A stretch of 64,000 bases of DNA from Corbicula japonica (Eukaryota > Mollusca > Bivalvia > Venerida > Cyrenidae): contig JAZAYU010000010.1 in the NCBI GenBank assembly GCA_038501625.1, positions 10,813,604 through 10,877,603 on the forward strand, written 5' to 3'. This document shows, piece after piece, positions 44,645 through 56,649 of the stretch (positions are counted from its first letter, which is position 1; each line of letters opens with the position of its first letter). The position numbers and the translations under genes were made by a program. The notes beneath the pieces are model-generated. The model saw only the letters and a list, made by a program, of their open reading frames with translations, was not told where the DNA came from and ran no database searches.

Positions 44645-46730
44645 AATATCTTTTCTATCGTGTTAGATGTAATCTCAACCATAAACAAACTCATTTCTTC
44701 AGCACATGGAAATGAATCATCACGTCTACATTTTTTTTATCAAGCTTGATCAAATAATTTGCTGCTATGCATTGTTTGCCATTTTTTCAATAAGAGCGCT
44801 AGTAGTTTGAAAAGCCATGAGTTGTTCAAAATGCAAACGACCTATTTGTTTCAGTAACCTTTTAACATGTTCAAGATAAAACTAATATCGAATTCAAGCA
44901 GAACACATTTAGGGATTTTGGATTTCCAAAAAATGGGAGAGATAAACTAAATATGTTATAGTGGAACAAAATATTACATGTCAACACGATGTCATCTAGA
45001 TAAAGTATAGCGTCGCATTCGTGGCGCTATCAGAATGATAAAAGTACACTTAGGTTATAAAATACTAGTACAAGTTTTACGCAAATGTTTCCTCTCTTGT
45101 CTTGAAAACATTTTCAAACATACACATTGGAGTCTGGTAAAACCATTTATTGATATAACCAATTAAAGACGATTACTTAAGTTTTGTCAACTTTTTTTGT
45201 CTACCAATAGATTTTGAAAAATAATTCAGCGTTGATGGGTATTCACCAATACACATGTATAATAGAATTATTTACCGCACGCAGAAGGAATACCCGGTTA
45301 TAGAAGAACATCTTACAATAACTCATAATAAAACCCTTTATTTTATTCTAAATACAAGTAAATTTAATATGTTTCGCGAATAAAAAAAATCTTAGAAAAT
45401 AAGTTGTTTTTCTTCGAAAAAAAGATACACGGAAAATGAAGTTCCACAAAAAAATAAGTTTTTTTTAATTGAATAAAAAAAATCTAAAAAGCTATTGATC
45501 AATATAATTCGCTTAAAATGTTTTCCAAATATGATTTAAAAAGTCATTTTTCCATATAACTCAAGAAAAACATAGGTCTCAATGCTTGTTTTGGAAAAAA
45601 TACATGTTGTTTTATACACATTATAATATTTTTCAACTCAGGAAAAATTGATAAAAATATTAAAAGAAAAGCTTAAACTCATTTTTTTATATAAAAACAT
45701 GTTGATTACACGAAAACGTATGCTGTGATATGAATCATTTTAGGTGCAACGCCGAATTAATATGAATTGAGTTTTAGGCTTTTCATTTCAGTAAAAAGGT
45801 GTCACCTAAAAAGGCTCTGTCAATTAAAAACCGTTAAAGTTAACAAAGCACCAAAATGTTTCTATTTAATATCATATTTGTATACCTTCTTTGTGTATCT
45901 AAAATCATGCACAGTTTAATTTAAATCTAAGAAGATAAACAAAATTGTTTTTTTATAACAGTAGCAATCGTCTTTTAATATGTAGATACTAGAAAGCAAG
46001 TCGTTGCATATTAAATACATAGCTTTGGTTGTACAATTATGAAAAATTTAACCAACGAAAATAAGAAGGGCGTTGGAGAAGTAATGCTAATGCAGTTATA
46101 TTGTTGCAGAATAATTATCCATTTTCAAATGTTTTAAATTGTTCTTAGTTACCTTAATCATTCCTCTAGGTACTCTTAAAATTTAGGCCAGTTTTGATGA
46201 CACGAACTAGTTGTGTCAGGATCTTTCTAGGGTATATAAAGGTTACTGCGAATTTTTCAGGCAAAAACCAAAAAAAGTTTGCTTCATCATCTTTTCTTAC
46301 ATATGAATTATTATTTGGTAGAAATTGTGATTTTATGTTTTTTATTCATGTTAGTTATGCTTACAGCAGATCTTCATACATGTTAACACTCATCATTATG
46401 AGCCCCGGAATGACTTTTGCAATTATACTTTTCGAACACCCTTCGTACATGCTGTCATGCGGTTTCTAGGCGCAGCCCAACACATTCAAATCAATGAATT
46501 TATGTTAGATCCAAATATCGCATTTCTGTTTCATAAAAAGCTCTATTTTCTGACAACTCATGAATTGCGATATTATGGCAAGCCTTAGACACATTAATAA
46601 TAATCAACATTAATTGAAGTTCGACGTTAGTAAGTTATCATAGTTTCATACTTTTCGACGTCAAAAAAGGTCATTGATGGGTCATCTACTCGCAATAAAA
46701 CAACAGTGTAAATAATCGGAGGCTGATAAC
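44645..46730. other. AT-rich stretch with A-tracts
   Basis: 45340-45700 is unusually rich in A6-A9/T6-T9 tracts at short spacing, probably intrinsically curved DNA. No gene or repeat copy identified. Confidence 0.3.
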
Positions 46731-46734
46731 ATCT

Positions 46735-46870
46735 CTGCTGTTAAATGAAACAGAAAATGAGGAGAAATTAGTTTGCCAAATATATAAAACATATTTGCGA
46801 ACGTCTAATTGTATTTACAAAAGAAATTCAATTCTGATAATAGGCGAGTGAACCAAATATCCGGAAAACC
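46735..46870 (+). repeat. Dispersed repeat R4, copy 1
   Basis: TGTTAAATGAAACAGAAAATG, AACATATTTGCGAACGTCTA and TCTGATAATAGGCGAGTGAACC recur near 49440-49540 and 51525-51640 in the same orientation, strongly diverged. Confidence 0.5.
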
Positions 46871-47744
46871 ATTTGTACTTTTTCTTCTTGAAACTGCGAG
46901 TTTTGTTGCATAAGATGAAATTTATTCACTATGCAGCAAGCATAAATTGAATATTTCTGAAATTTCTTAAATTTTTAGTTATTCTCGTTACAGTTAACCA
47001 GTGTTCTAACATCACCAAACATAAAATTTACTTTAAAGTTTGGAATTTAAATATGAGTCTGCTCTTTAAACTTGAAGGTGCACAATAGCATGTCGATTAG
47101 CATAACTTACATCTTTCATCAAAATAACTTACAGTCTTATGCTTAAACTCAATATTTTATACGTGTTTTAATTCTCAGTAAATGTTGGTAATTTACTTGT
47201 AGTATTTATTAAATTAATTAAATAAATTCTTCCAATTATACATGTAATGAAAATATTTCAAATATCGCTAAGATATTATAGAATAAGTTTTTGAGTTAAA
47301 TTTCGTGATTTTTTAGTTTTTGCTATACCCCTTTTAGGGGAAAGTTAAATACGAATATACATATAACACGTTTTCAAATCCGCGTTTAAAATAAAATATT
47401 ATGAAAGCTTATTCGTTAAACACAAATTAATCATGCATCATTATGACTTTAAAGTTATCATATTCTATTGAGTTCAAAATCCAACTCAATATCTTTCGCT
47501 ATTTTGGGGCCATAGCCATGAGAATCCCGGAAAAAAGCTGGACAATATGGTTTGAAAGGCAAATCATCTCAATGTGATTTTGCATTTCATACGACATTGA
47601 AGTTTCAACATCATTTTTTTCATTTTCATTCTTATTTTAAACAACAGTCTTAACCTGCATCCGTTATACAGATTTGCATAACCATCAGATTAGAGAACTG
47701 CAGCTATAAAACACCCTACTTTTGATAGAGGCGGAGGAAGCGTC

Positions 47745-47850
47745 ATAATTCATAGTGGCAAATTGTTTTGTCCCTGACCGTTTCAAGGCGGTAACCCAAT
47801 GGGTTCTCTTTTTCGTAAATTGTTTGTGGTGTCTTATTTGAACTGATATT
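47745..47850 (+). repeat. R1 copy, truncated at both ends
   Basis: AGTGGCAAATTGTTTTGTCC, CCGTTTCAAGGCGGTAACCC and TTTGTGGTGTCTTATTTGAA. The usual 3' end is missing. Confidence 0.75.
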
Positions 47851-48468
47851 CTTATAATGTAATATTGCCTATTTAGTGTCGTGTTAGTTCTTAACTTTGG
47901 TGTAGTTACTCTGGAATTGGTGGATTATTGTTCTACCCACGATATAGAGTGAGTAAATGCTTTCGTTAATTTGTTCGGCAACTATAATGTTTAATACGAG
48001 GCAACACTTTTTCAGAAATTGTAACGTCGGGCGGAATTTTCGGATTTTTAAAATCTTATATTTATATTCTCAAAGCATAGAGTTACTACATTTTTCAAGA
48101 AATGGCTAAATTTTAAAACATTATTTCAAATCTGCAACTCTGTATTTATTGTTTCTGTAAAGTTAAAGTGCTCCTATGGATAATATTCTCCATTTGATTT
48201 ACTGATTAATTATATTTTATATAAAAATGTTTAGAACACGCAACAAAATCGTTATGGAGACAGAAAGATGAAGAGCTTTGATACCGAAGGTCATTTAATC
48301 TTATAATGTTTTTGTCATCATCAGCGAAGCAATATCCACTTGACAACAGTAGTTCTGAAATACCTTTATCATCAGTCAAGCCTTTTTAAATCTTTAAGAT
48401 GAATCACATTTATTGATATTAAGAAAGGGAAAAAATATAGCTAAATTATGTTGCTTTTTTATTTCAAG

Positions 48469-48566
48469 AACTTATCAAAAAACATTACGCATCATAAAAG
48501 ACGAAGAACAAATAGCCAAACAGAGTTCAGTTCACAACGAATCACGTCTTGGTTTAATTTTATATG
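48469..48566 (+). CDS. Candidate exon 6 of the plus-strand exon chain
   Basis: Acceptor TTGCTTTTTTATTTCAAG, 98 nt, donor TATATG|GTAATT (or CTTG|GTTTAA 15 nt earlier, same phase). The frame reads TYQKTLRIIKDEEQIAKQSS, then VHNESRLGLILY: basic/acidic, soluble, clearly unlike the flanking AT-rich DNA. The entry phase takes the AG of 41965-42024, and the exit leaves one nt for 49580. No family recognised. Confidence 0.45.
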
Positions 48567-48871
48567 GTAATTATGATTTCTTGATTCTGTTTTTGTTGTT
48601 GTTGATGTTGTTGTTGTTGTTCAACTTAACGTTGACAATTTAAAGCACGTGTATTGTTATACATGTAAAATTAATTGTCTATGGTAGCAATAAAATTTCG
48701 ATATATTTGTCAAATGATTGTAGCATATTTCCTACTCAAATGTTTTGTGACTACTTCGCTTATGAAACTTTTTTATTCAAAGTTTTACTGCTTAATAATG
48801 GTAACAATGTGATATTGAGTTTAAAAGTAAATGTTATATTTACTTCTTGCAAAATCTTTGTAACCTTGAAA

Positions 48872-49091
48872 CTGTTTTGTTACCTAACTGTAACAGTACT
48901 GCAACGAGCTTGAAACTGCATGGTTACCTAATTGTAACAGTACTGCAACGAGCTTGAAACTGCATTGTTACCTAATTGTAACAGTACTGCAACGAGCTTG
49001 AAACTGTTTTGTTACCTAACTGTTACAGAACTGCAACGAGCTTGAAACTGCATTGTTACCTAATTGTAAAAGTATTGCAACGAGCTTGAAA
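48872..49091 (+). repeat. 44-bp minisatellite, five units
   Basis: Unit CTGCATTGTTACCTAATTGT plus AACAGTACTGCAACGAGCTT GAAA. Units 1 and 4 share the TTTT...CTAACTG variant, while units 2, 3 and 5 share GCAT...CTAATTG, suggesting block duplication. It lies in the intron between exon candidates 48469 and 49580. Confidence 0.92.
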
Positions 49092-49439
49092 CTTAATAAA
49101 AAATCACCTTTCATACCTAATTCTTTAGTAAAATAGTGTAACAAAGTCACCTATTAGTTATGTAAGAATATTTTAGGTAGTTCTTTTCAAATATAGTGAC
49201 AAGTTGAACTTAAATGTCAAAAAATATCATTGAAAACACATTTTTCCAGTACCGTGCCTCCCATTTGAACAAAAGGATGGATCACTCTACAACAGAAAAA
49301 ATATCATTTGGGATGAATTTGTGTCTAATACTATGTATGTTCCTGTTTGCGCGGGAAACATGTAGCATTCCAAAAGCCATCTTTTCAGCATTTCGTGGTT
49401 AGCAGAGTTACATTGCGGTGGTCATTTCAATTGAAAAGC

Positions 49440-49540
49440 GTCTAATACATTTCCTTATGTTAAATGAAACAGGAAATACGATAAAGTAAAGTTACAAACC
49501 TATTTGCAGACGACCTTTTATCCTGATAGAAATTACTTAG
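49440..49540 (+). repeat. Dispersed repeat R4, copy 2
   Basis: CCTTATGTTAAATGAAACAG, ATTTGCAGACGACC and TTTTATCCTGATAG, as in the 46.7-kb copy. Confidence 0.45.
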
Positions 49541-49579
49541 AATGGTAATAAATTAACTTTCTTTTTTTTCTTTGGCTAG

Positions 49580-49625
49580 ACTTCAAATTAGGATCTGTGG
49601 ATATCAATCAAAACGTTTTAATGGT
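49580..49625 (+). CDS. Candidate exon 7 of the plus-strand exon chain
   Basis: Excellent acceptor CTTTTTTTTCTTTGGCTAG. With two leading nt the frame reads FKLGSVDINQNVLM, then either |GTGTAA or GT|GTAAGT as donor. The second leaves 2 nt and fits the one-nt entry of the candidate at 56980. The entry phase fits 48469-48566. Only 44-46 nt long, so weak on its own. Confidence 0.35.
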
Positions 49626-49639
49626 GTAAGTTTTAAGAA

Positions 49640-51090
49640 AGAGATATAAAACCAACATTACAGACTATAGGACGATAATAAGCAGTCTCGTCATTTAGAT
49701 TGTTTTGTTTTATCGCCGACAATGTGATAGTTTTTAGTTAATTGAAAGTGTCTGATAAAGTGTAACACATAATTCTTTACATTCGATGTAAAAAGAGAAT
49801 TTAATCAAGAGCGTCAACATTAACACCGAGAAAATGTAATAACATAATTAAATAATTAAAGTGAAAGTCCGTTAATTATATAGAAAGGTGTTAATGAAAA
49901 GAAAGTTTTTTGCATTAATTGTTTGAATTTATACCGCCACAGACAGAAACAATAAAATTGTCCTATAAAACCAACTCGCTTAATTATTTCACAAGGAAAT
50001 AGTTCTATACTAAAACTATTGCCTCACCGCGACAGATTTCAATGAGGCGTATTAATAAAATGTACGCATGCGTAGTTCAACGCCGACCAATACACTTAGG
50101 GCCATATAATCCAACTTGAAAGAACGAGTAATACGAATAATGCCACGCATTTCGGCTGCAGAGAGGTTTCTGAGATCATTGACAGGCCGGCAAGGGGTTT
50201 AAAATGCACATTGACAATGGCTTCCGTTGAACTTTTACTTCCGGTTTTTAAAATTGATTGACCATTTTAAAAACACTTTTTACCTAGCGGTGAAGTTTTT
50301 AATAAAAGAATTAAATGGATTTTGTTTATGTTGTTTGCATTCGGCGATACATTGGTGTACAAAATGTGAATGTTGTCAAAATTATGTTATTTTATATGAG
50401 ACATCTCTCTATAACATATAAACTCTATTCCAGTACAAATGGTTTATACCGATTATTATTATATTATCCAACTGTCTTACTTTGATTGAATATTTAGGAG
50501 AGATTTAGATAAAAGATGGCGAGGGGCTTCATAAAAAATATTTAAACTGGGTGGAGCTTAAAGGAGTCTGTCTGATATATTAATGTATCGTATCGGCACT
50601 CTTAACGCTAATTTAGTAGGCCTACATTTTTTTCAAAAATAATAACATCTTGAATGAAAAAACAATATCACCAAAGAAATATTTTATCATGAATTGTACT
50701 ATGTACAATCACAGGTTTTTATGTTAAGAAAACATTACTATAAAATATATCAGACAATCGGAACATTTTTCGGATATTTGATTCAGCTTGGAGAAAATGA
50801 AGTGTCTGTCAGAAGCGAATGTTTCTTCAAAACCCAAAGTAGCGTACTGACCGAATAGACTTGTACTGACTAAATGAATTAGGTTCAAAACAGTTTTTAC
50901 ATTGTAATACAAAATCTGCTGCAGCATATTTAGACTGACCGAGATTTTTTTATTTTGACTCAATCAGATTAGCGATGGTACGTTTCGTAATTTGCAGTAC
51001 ATGTTTTAAATGCGTTAAGTTTTTAGTTTAGACCAGTGAGAAAACATTTTTATTTGGAGTAATTTGCTTTATTTAATTACTTTTATCATA
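49640..51090. other. AT-rich stretch, one weak minus-strand frame
   Basis: A minus frame at 50724-50963 contains LFGQYATLGFEETFASDRHF and might be an exon, but lacks convincing splice sites. Nothing else seen. Confidence 0.3.
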
Positions 51091-51093
51091 TGA

Positions 51094-51420
51094 TAAGCCC
51101 AGAACGGAACGTTTAAAACTATTACATTGGTTACATGTACCCGTGAAAGCCAGGTGAACGTCTTCCGTGTCATAAACGGCATAGGCCCATCATATTTGAA
51201 TGAGATGGTCACTAATTTTGAAAAGATGTACCTGTTACGTTCCAAAAGTGAACTGTGTTTTATTGTGCCGAGGCGTCGAACAAAACTGGCTGAGATGTCA
51301 CTGGCAATGGTTGGTCCAAAGTTGTGGAATGCCCTTCACAGCAGTTTAAAAATATCCAGTTATTCATTTTTATTTGTATCTGATATGTTGATTACGTTGA
51401 ACAAAGGTTGGAAAATGTAA
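51094..51420 (+). pseudogene. LINE reverse transcriptase C-terminal fragment
   Basis: The frame reads RTERLKLLHWLHVPVKAR, shifts, and then reads NVFRVINGIGPSYLNEM, LRSKSELCFIVPRRR and MVGPKLWNALHSSLKIS. This is the region after the RT domain of CR1/L2/Rex-type elements (LHWLPVxxRIxYK...aLnGxaPxYLxxLl...LRSss...vPr...g.rsFsvaaPkLWNsLP). It is unrelated to the LINE at 14.5-18.7 kb. Isolated and 5'-truncated; no tail recognised. Confidence 0.8.
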
Positions 51421-51524
51421 AACGCCATCGAGGAAGTGCAAGGGAAGATGTGGGCAGATCATTTTGAAACACATGTTAACTGTGCGGCAATATAACAGTT
51501 ACAAGCCAATGAAAGAACGTCTTA

Positions 51525-51640
51525 TGTTTAATGAAACAGAAAATGGGAAGGAATAGATTGACGAACATATTTGCATAAGTCTAAACCGATTTACGGAAGT
51601 TGAAACTCGATCTTATTGATAACCGCGTCAACCAATCGAC
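51525..51640 (+). repeat. Dispersed repeat R4, copy 3
   Basis: CTTATGTTTAATGAAACAGA, GACGAACATATTTGCATAAG, ACTCGATCTTATTGATAACC. It begins about 105 bp after the LINE fragment's stop, so R4 may be part of that element's 3' UTR. Confidence 0.45.
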
Positions 51641-51807
51641 TGGTTTTTACCAAACTTGCTGACGTACACATATCTCAGACAATCTGACTGATAATTTTAG
51701 AAAATCGGCTAATAAAGCCTTCAACGAAGAGAGCGCGTGCCTTATAATAATACTTTTTATAACAATGTTAAATTTTAATGATAACTTCTCAATATAAAGT
51801 CGGCATT

Positions 51808-51862
51808 AGTGTGTGTGTTTGCGCGCGCGTGTGTGTGTTCGTGCTTGCGTGATTGTGTGTTT
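51808..51862 (+). repeat. GT-rich microsatellite
   Basis: GTGTGTGTGTTTGCGCGCGC, then GTGTGTGTGTTCGTGC and TGCGTGATTGTGTG: alternating purine-pyrimidine, partly Z-DNA-prone. Confidence 0.85.
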
Positions 51863-52589
51863 TGTTTGTCTTTTCATAATATCTCTTGGAGCACTTTATA
51901 GTTTGTTCTAATTCAAATGTTTATTGATATTTTCAAATAAGACAACTGTTATTGTGATGAACAACGACAGGTCTTACAACGTTGAATTTTATGTATTTGT
52001 TGAATGAAAGCTTTAGGAAGATTGAATGATAAACACTTAAAAGTTGTCAAGGCGAATAATGATCGTTCCATCTATTCACACGTTGACATTTCCAATTCTG
52101 AGGAAAAATATTTTCAAAGTGACGTTATATCGTCATAGAGATACAAACAAGCATGTTTCCAGACAATTATTGAAAGAAAAAAGAAATGGGTTCTATATTC
52201 GTCTATTTTGATATTTAAGACTTCTCACTTATCATTCAGTGCAATTGTTACCGAAATGCATTAATGTAGAAGTCATCCATGAAATGAGGAATAAGTTGGG
52301 TTTTTTATTAATTTGATGTCTTTATTAGACAGGATCAGAAATGTTTTGTCAAAGAAAACAAGAAGAGCAAGTCAATATTTTCTGACCAGTTTGCGTTGTT
52401 TTGTTGATTCATTCTTAGGCATGCAAATCAAAAAGAAAGTCCTATAAACTGCTACATCCACATTTCCCATATCTTTTCATCCACACGCCTAAAAACTAAA
52501 TTCGTCGCATGTAATGATAACCTTTTTTATTGATTATAGGCCATATTTGGAAATGTAACAAAACAACATTGGTTGTGTGGAGGGAGTAA

Positions 52590-52880
52590 CAACAGCGGTA
52601 CTGTTGCAGGCTCGGTTGGTTGTGCCTGTTCATGGTCAGTAATAGAAATGCATATTACTGCCCACAACGCCTAGCACCGGGTTGAGCACATTTCAATATT
52701 TACACCAGTAAATAGTACGTTGTAGATCCATCCCAAACGATAGTATGCGTATGACGCTGAACATGGAACCTTCAATGTGGTATTTTCAAATTTATTCCAT
52801 TTCAGCGGCGAATGGTCCCCAGATAAAAAAAATGAGTTTGCCCTAAACAAGAAAACAATGACAAGAACTAAACATATCAG
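52590..52880 (-). repeat. R2 long copy, inverted and degenerate
   Basis: Reverse-oriented match to 24490-24830: minus-strand tract TTGTTTTCTTGTTTAG, GGGACCATTCGCCGCTG, GGTTCCATGTTCAGCG, TCGTTTGGGATGGATC and TGCTAGGCGTTGTGGGCAG. The frame open at 24.5 kb is broken here. A different frame is open (52671-52976) but is not conserved between copies. Confidence 0.75.
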
Positions 52881-53412
52881 AATTTTTAAATGTGATCTGA
52901 GAATATAAATCGTGTATATCACAGAAAACGCAAATGGCAAAACAGCAAGAAATTTATCCTTAAGGTGATTGAACAATACCCAAATCTAAATTGGTTGGGA
53001 TATTGTAACCATCCATCTTTGAAGATAACATAAAACTCGTTCAAACCCGCCATAAAATTATCGGTTTCTCTATGAACAGGGAATCACGTAACTCACTATA
53101 CGTGTAAGATCTTTGTTTTTATAATGGTGTTTTGTTTGCAACACGCCATCTATTTGCATTCAGAGAACCAGATATACTTTAGTCACACTATCATTATCTC
53201 TGCATTTATCCAAACTTGTGTGGCATCCTTCTAAAACAGAATATTATTTTCAGATTAAAATTAAATCAGGGATCGATGTAAAAAGACATACAATACTTAT
53301 GGAATTAGTGTTATGTTTTAATGTTGTTATTGTCCGCTAACAATGAAATATTAAGGAATGTCTTGAAAAAGGCGAGTCCTTTCACGATAAAGAATTTAAT
53401 AAGTAAGATACT

Positions 53413-53439
53413 TACTGTCCATTTCTTTCGATTCCAACT
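53413..53439 (-). CDS. Very tentative minus-strand first coding exon
   Basis: Minus strand AACATAACATGAGTTGGAAT begins MSWNRKKWT and meets a strong donor ACA|GTAAGTAT. No partner exon with support. Confidence 0.12.
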
Positions 53440-53879
53440 CATGTTATGTTATTGTTAGATTACAAAACTATGCTTCTTGTTACAAAAGGTATTAAATCAT
53501 AATTTACTGGTTCCCTTTATGACCTTTGGGTTTAGTTTAACGCGTTACTTATGTTGGTAAATATTACTTCAGAATCTGTAAAATATATTTGATATATTTA
53601 GGTCCATTTTGTAAGAATGATTTTAATATCCCAGTCACAATATAGTTTTTGGTATTGTTTAATCACCCTGTATATTAACCTCGTGCTTTTAAAGACAAGT
53701 TCGATTTTCTTTTTTCTTGGAGTGTGATGGACATACACCGTTGATTATGATATGTCATTAATCTAAAATTTCCGCATTTACGATTATCCATCATAAGTAC
53801 GCCATTGTTTAAGATGGCTGTTTAATTTTGGTTAATTTTAAACATGATTTTGTCGATGTGGGTAATAACATGCATTTCC

Positions 53880-53965
53880 CAACCTGCTATTGAACAGTCG
53901 CAGTCAAACCAAGCCTGCAAGTTTTTCATATTTGTCGGTTTAGTTTCCCTTTCCATCGATTCAAA
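53880..53965 (+). repeat. R2 tail copy
   Basis: GAACAGTCGCAGTCAAACCA, AGCCTGCAAGTTTTTCATAT and GTTTCCCTTTCCATCGATTC, preceded by GGGTAATAACATGCATTTCC. Confidence 0.65.
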
Positions 53966-54283
53966 GAAAATCATTTGGGGTTAAGGCATTAGTAATACTT
54001 ATTAATGTAAGGTAATTCATAAATCTATGGAAAGATTATTTCAAGCTTCATATTCATAGTTCAATGTCTCATTTTGGATAGTTAATATAAATTGTACAAC
54101 TGTGAAGTTCCTATCATTGACGGAGCAGGGACAAAATTTCGCCTAAATATTGTACTAACCAGTTCATTTTTGGATGTTGTGAGTAAAATTTTCTTTGCTA
54201 GTTGACAAAAAAAGAAAACAACGGAAGATTTAAATATATTCATTTGTAGGTTGACTGTGTTACAATATTACATCATAATAATA

Positions 54284-54401
54284 ACATGTACTTTGTGTAT
54301 AATTGTTCTATAGTATCATAATTACATGTACTTTGTGGGTAAGTGTTCTATAGTATCACAATTACATGTACTTTGTGTGTAAGTGTTCTATAGTTTAAAT
54401 T
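54284..54401 (+). repeat. 40-bp minisatellite, three units
   Basis: ACATGTACTTTGTGTATAAT TGTTCTATAGTATCATAATT repeated about 2.9 times with few changes. Confidence 0.9.
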
Positions 54402-55057
54402 ATACAATTTTGATATTTGAATACAAGTATTATGTAAAAGCTTGTTCGTTCTGATTCGTCACAAGGCATCCTAATTAATGGCTGGAAATGTCAAAGTTTT
54501 GCTTGGTTTTGTTTTTAGTTGAAAAGGGATATACAATTATTTTTGCGATTTTAATGATTAATTCACAAAAGTGTTCAATGATGATGTCCGAAAAGCTATG
54601 ACTACTACATAAACATAGTTCAACTGCATTCAACCCATATAAATCATTTCCTCTAACATTATATTTACTTTGAATGAAACTCAACTGGCAGTCTTTCAGA
54701 TAGATATATTTAACAAATCGCAATCCAATCCCTTTGACAGTAATACAAGGAGAAAACAATAATATGTGAACATTGTGGTTTTGTCATATCAATCTACTTT
54801 ATATCATCAAAGAACCATTCTCGATATATGAACAAACTGTTTCGTTTTGTTCTAGTTTTATTCAAGTGCGCTAAAAGAAAAGTTAAGTGAAAAATTTTAT
54901 TAAGAAGCATTCGTACAACTTTTGCTCAAACGTCAAACAAACGCAAATGCAACTACATGTATTTAAGTGCTATCGTTTTTATCAAAGATTGGGAGTGTCC
55001 TTATATTCATAAAAGTTTGCTTAAATTAAAACTGTAGAGGAAAACAAATAACTGTAG

Positions 55058-55086
55058 GCCCCCCCCCCCCCAAAAAAAAAAAAAAT
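55058..55086 (+). repeat. Poly(C)-poly(A) homopolymer junction
   Basis: About 13 C followed by about 14 A. It may also be an assembly-sensitive spot. Confidence 0.85.
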
Positions 55087-55275
55087 ATCAGCGCTTCTTG
55101 CGCATGCTTTATTTTAAAATCAAGAGGTGGCGCAATTTTTAAGCGTGCCCGGTGAGGTAGCGCCGTTGTCATGACAATCCTGGTTAGATAAGCGATCCTA
55201 TTTTGAATCATGTATTTAATGAATATAGTTTCGTAAGTTTGTGCAAGTTTAAATACATTTTTTACAATATAAACG

Positions 55276-55518
55276 AGGGACGTCACGAGAAAAGGTATAT
55301 TTGACGTCAATCCTTGAAATATTTTGAGTAAACGACATTAATTATAGTACATTCTGGTAAATATTTATATTATATTGTCTATATCACGTTGAAGTTACAG
55401 CATTAGAAAATAATTATTTATAATTGTATGACAGAGATAGAAGAGTATAGATAACTTTCCAGATAAAATAACAACTTAATTGTCAGAAATATTACTGAAA
55501 GACACATTTCCGCGACCC
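55276..55518 (-). mobile_element. M1 MITE copy, inverted and diverged
   Basis: GAGGGACGTCACGAGAAAAG at the left, ACACATTTCCGCGACCC at the right. The GACGTCAATCCTTGAAAT block near the left end gives the orientation. Confidence 0.7.
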
Positions 55519-55666
55519 ATTACAAGAGGCTACTTAACACCAATTACATTTATATATGACAACAGTAGCATGGAGTATTAGCATCTACATGATAAAATGT
55601 AGTCTATCTAATATGTATGCATACAAGTAGATAATTAGTGTTATCTTATAATTGTTAAATGAAAAT

Positions 55667-55672
55667 TTTATT
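55667..55672 (-). terminator. Possible polyadenylation signal (minus strand)
   Basis: AATAAA on the minus strand, about 110 nt after the stop of 55782-55939. Confidence 0.3.
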
Positions 55673-55781
55673 TTCAGTCAAGAGTTTCTATTATCTCCCT
55701 TGATGGTTATATGCGAATTTTAATCCATGCAGGATGTCAATCGTTGTGGTTGGCGGTATATAGACATACTTGAAGTATCCT

Positions 55782-55939
55782 TTAGGATGAGGGATATGGA
55801 TGATATGTACTGCGTCTTTCTCTTGCAAGGTTGACCAGGCGCTGCCGCTGCATCTGTATGGCACTGAGGTCATCTATACATTGTCTAACAGTAATACATG
55901 ATTGAACAAATGGCGCAAAATTTGTTCTCATTGGGAAGT
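55782..55939 (-). CDS. Candidate minus-strand terminal exon, unrecognised
   Basis: Minus-strand acceptor with a branch-like ATTAAC and ACATATTTTAG, then a 158-nt frame (two leading nt): FPMRTNFAPFVQSCITV, RQCIDDLSAIQMQRQR, LVNLARERRSTYHPYPSS, TAA. GC and codon use are well above the surroundings (CAGATGCAGCGGCAGCGCCT). It has an amphipathic, helical, basic C-terminus. AATAAA follows. A longer frame in another register (55691-55873) is treated as its shadow. No upstream exon or family identified. Confidence 0.4.
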
Positions 55940-56649
55940 CTAAAATATGTTGTTAATCTACGTCCTCTTCCGGCGTAGATGATGTTAAGTAGGAATTAAG
56001 AAGAATATAAAGTATCTTTTTAAGTTATCGAAAGAATACACAGAAAAAATGAGAATTTACTTGTTGATGCTGATTTCACTTAGTTTTGGCAAGAGCAGTC
56101 ATATTAATAATAACCGAAAGCTATCTTTAAACTCTTTCTTTTTGTCATTATATTTTGGAAAACCCTTCATCTCAATGGAATGATAGATCTACATTTTTGT
56201 ACGTTTTGTGTATGTACAGAACAGAATAAAACATATCTTTTATTGTTAACAAGTTCAAGACAGTGAACAATATGATTTGTATAAAAATCAACAGTCTGAG
56301 AGTGGGTAGATGGCATACATACAAAACGAGTCATAAGGAGCAAGGTATCTGTCTTACTTTTAATATCATTTTTTAGATAATTTATGAAAAGTCCTTTTAA
56401 GTTGAGAGACATATATATATATGGTTTTTTTTACAATTTTTGAATATTGAATAAGTAAGTTTTGCAATATATAATCTTAGAATTGACTGTCTAATCAGTA
56501 GTCAAAGGTCGATTAATATTGCGCGTTGGCATCCCGCAGAGAAGTCTCCGATATCTTTTGCTTTTTTTATACAATCTTATTTTTACCGTTAGTAACTGAC
56601 AGCGTCAAGCAATTTTTTTATCTAAATCAGTTAATGTAATTTTCAATTT

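Noticed and set aside
44645..46130. Possible origin or matrix-attachment region from dense A-tracts
   Set aside because: A-tracts are expected in DNA this AT-rich; no further signal supports a function.
47885..47948. Exon candidate LNFGVVTLELVDYCSTHDI before GTGAGT
   Set aside because: Weak acceptor and phases that fit none of the neighbouring exon candidates.
52671..52976. 101-codon minus-strand frame with a hydrophobic start
   Set aside because: Crosses the acceptor-like tract of an R2 copy, and its register is not the one open in the homologous 24.5-kb copy.
55691..55873. 60-codon minus-strand frame starting MTSVPYRCSG
   Set aside because: Shadow of the better-supported frame 55782-55939, which starts at a splice acceptor and has more natural codon use.
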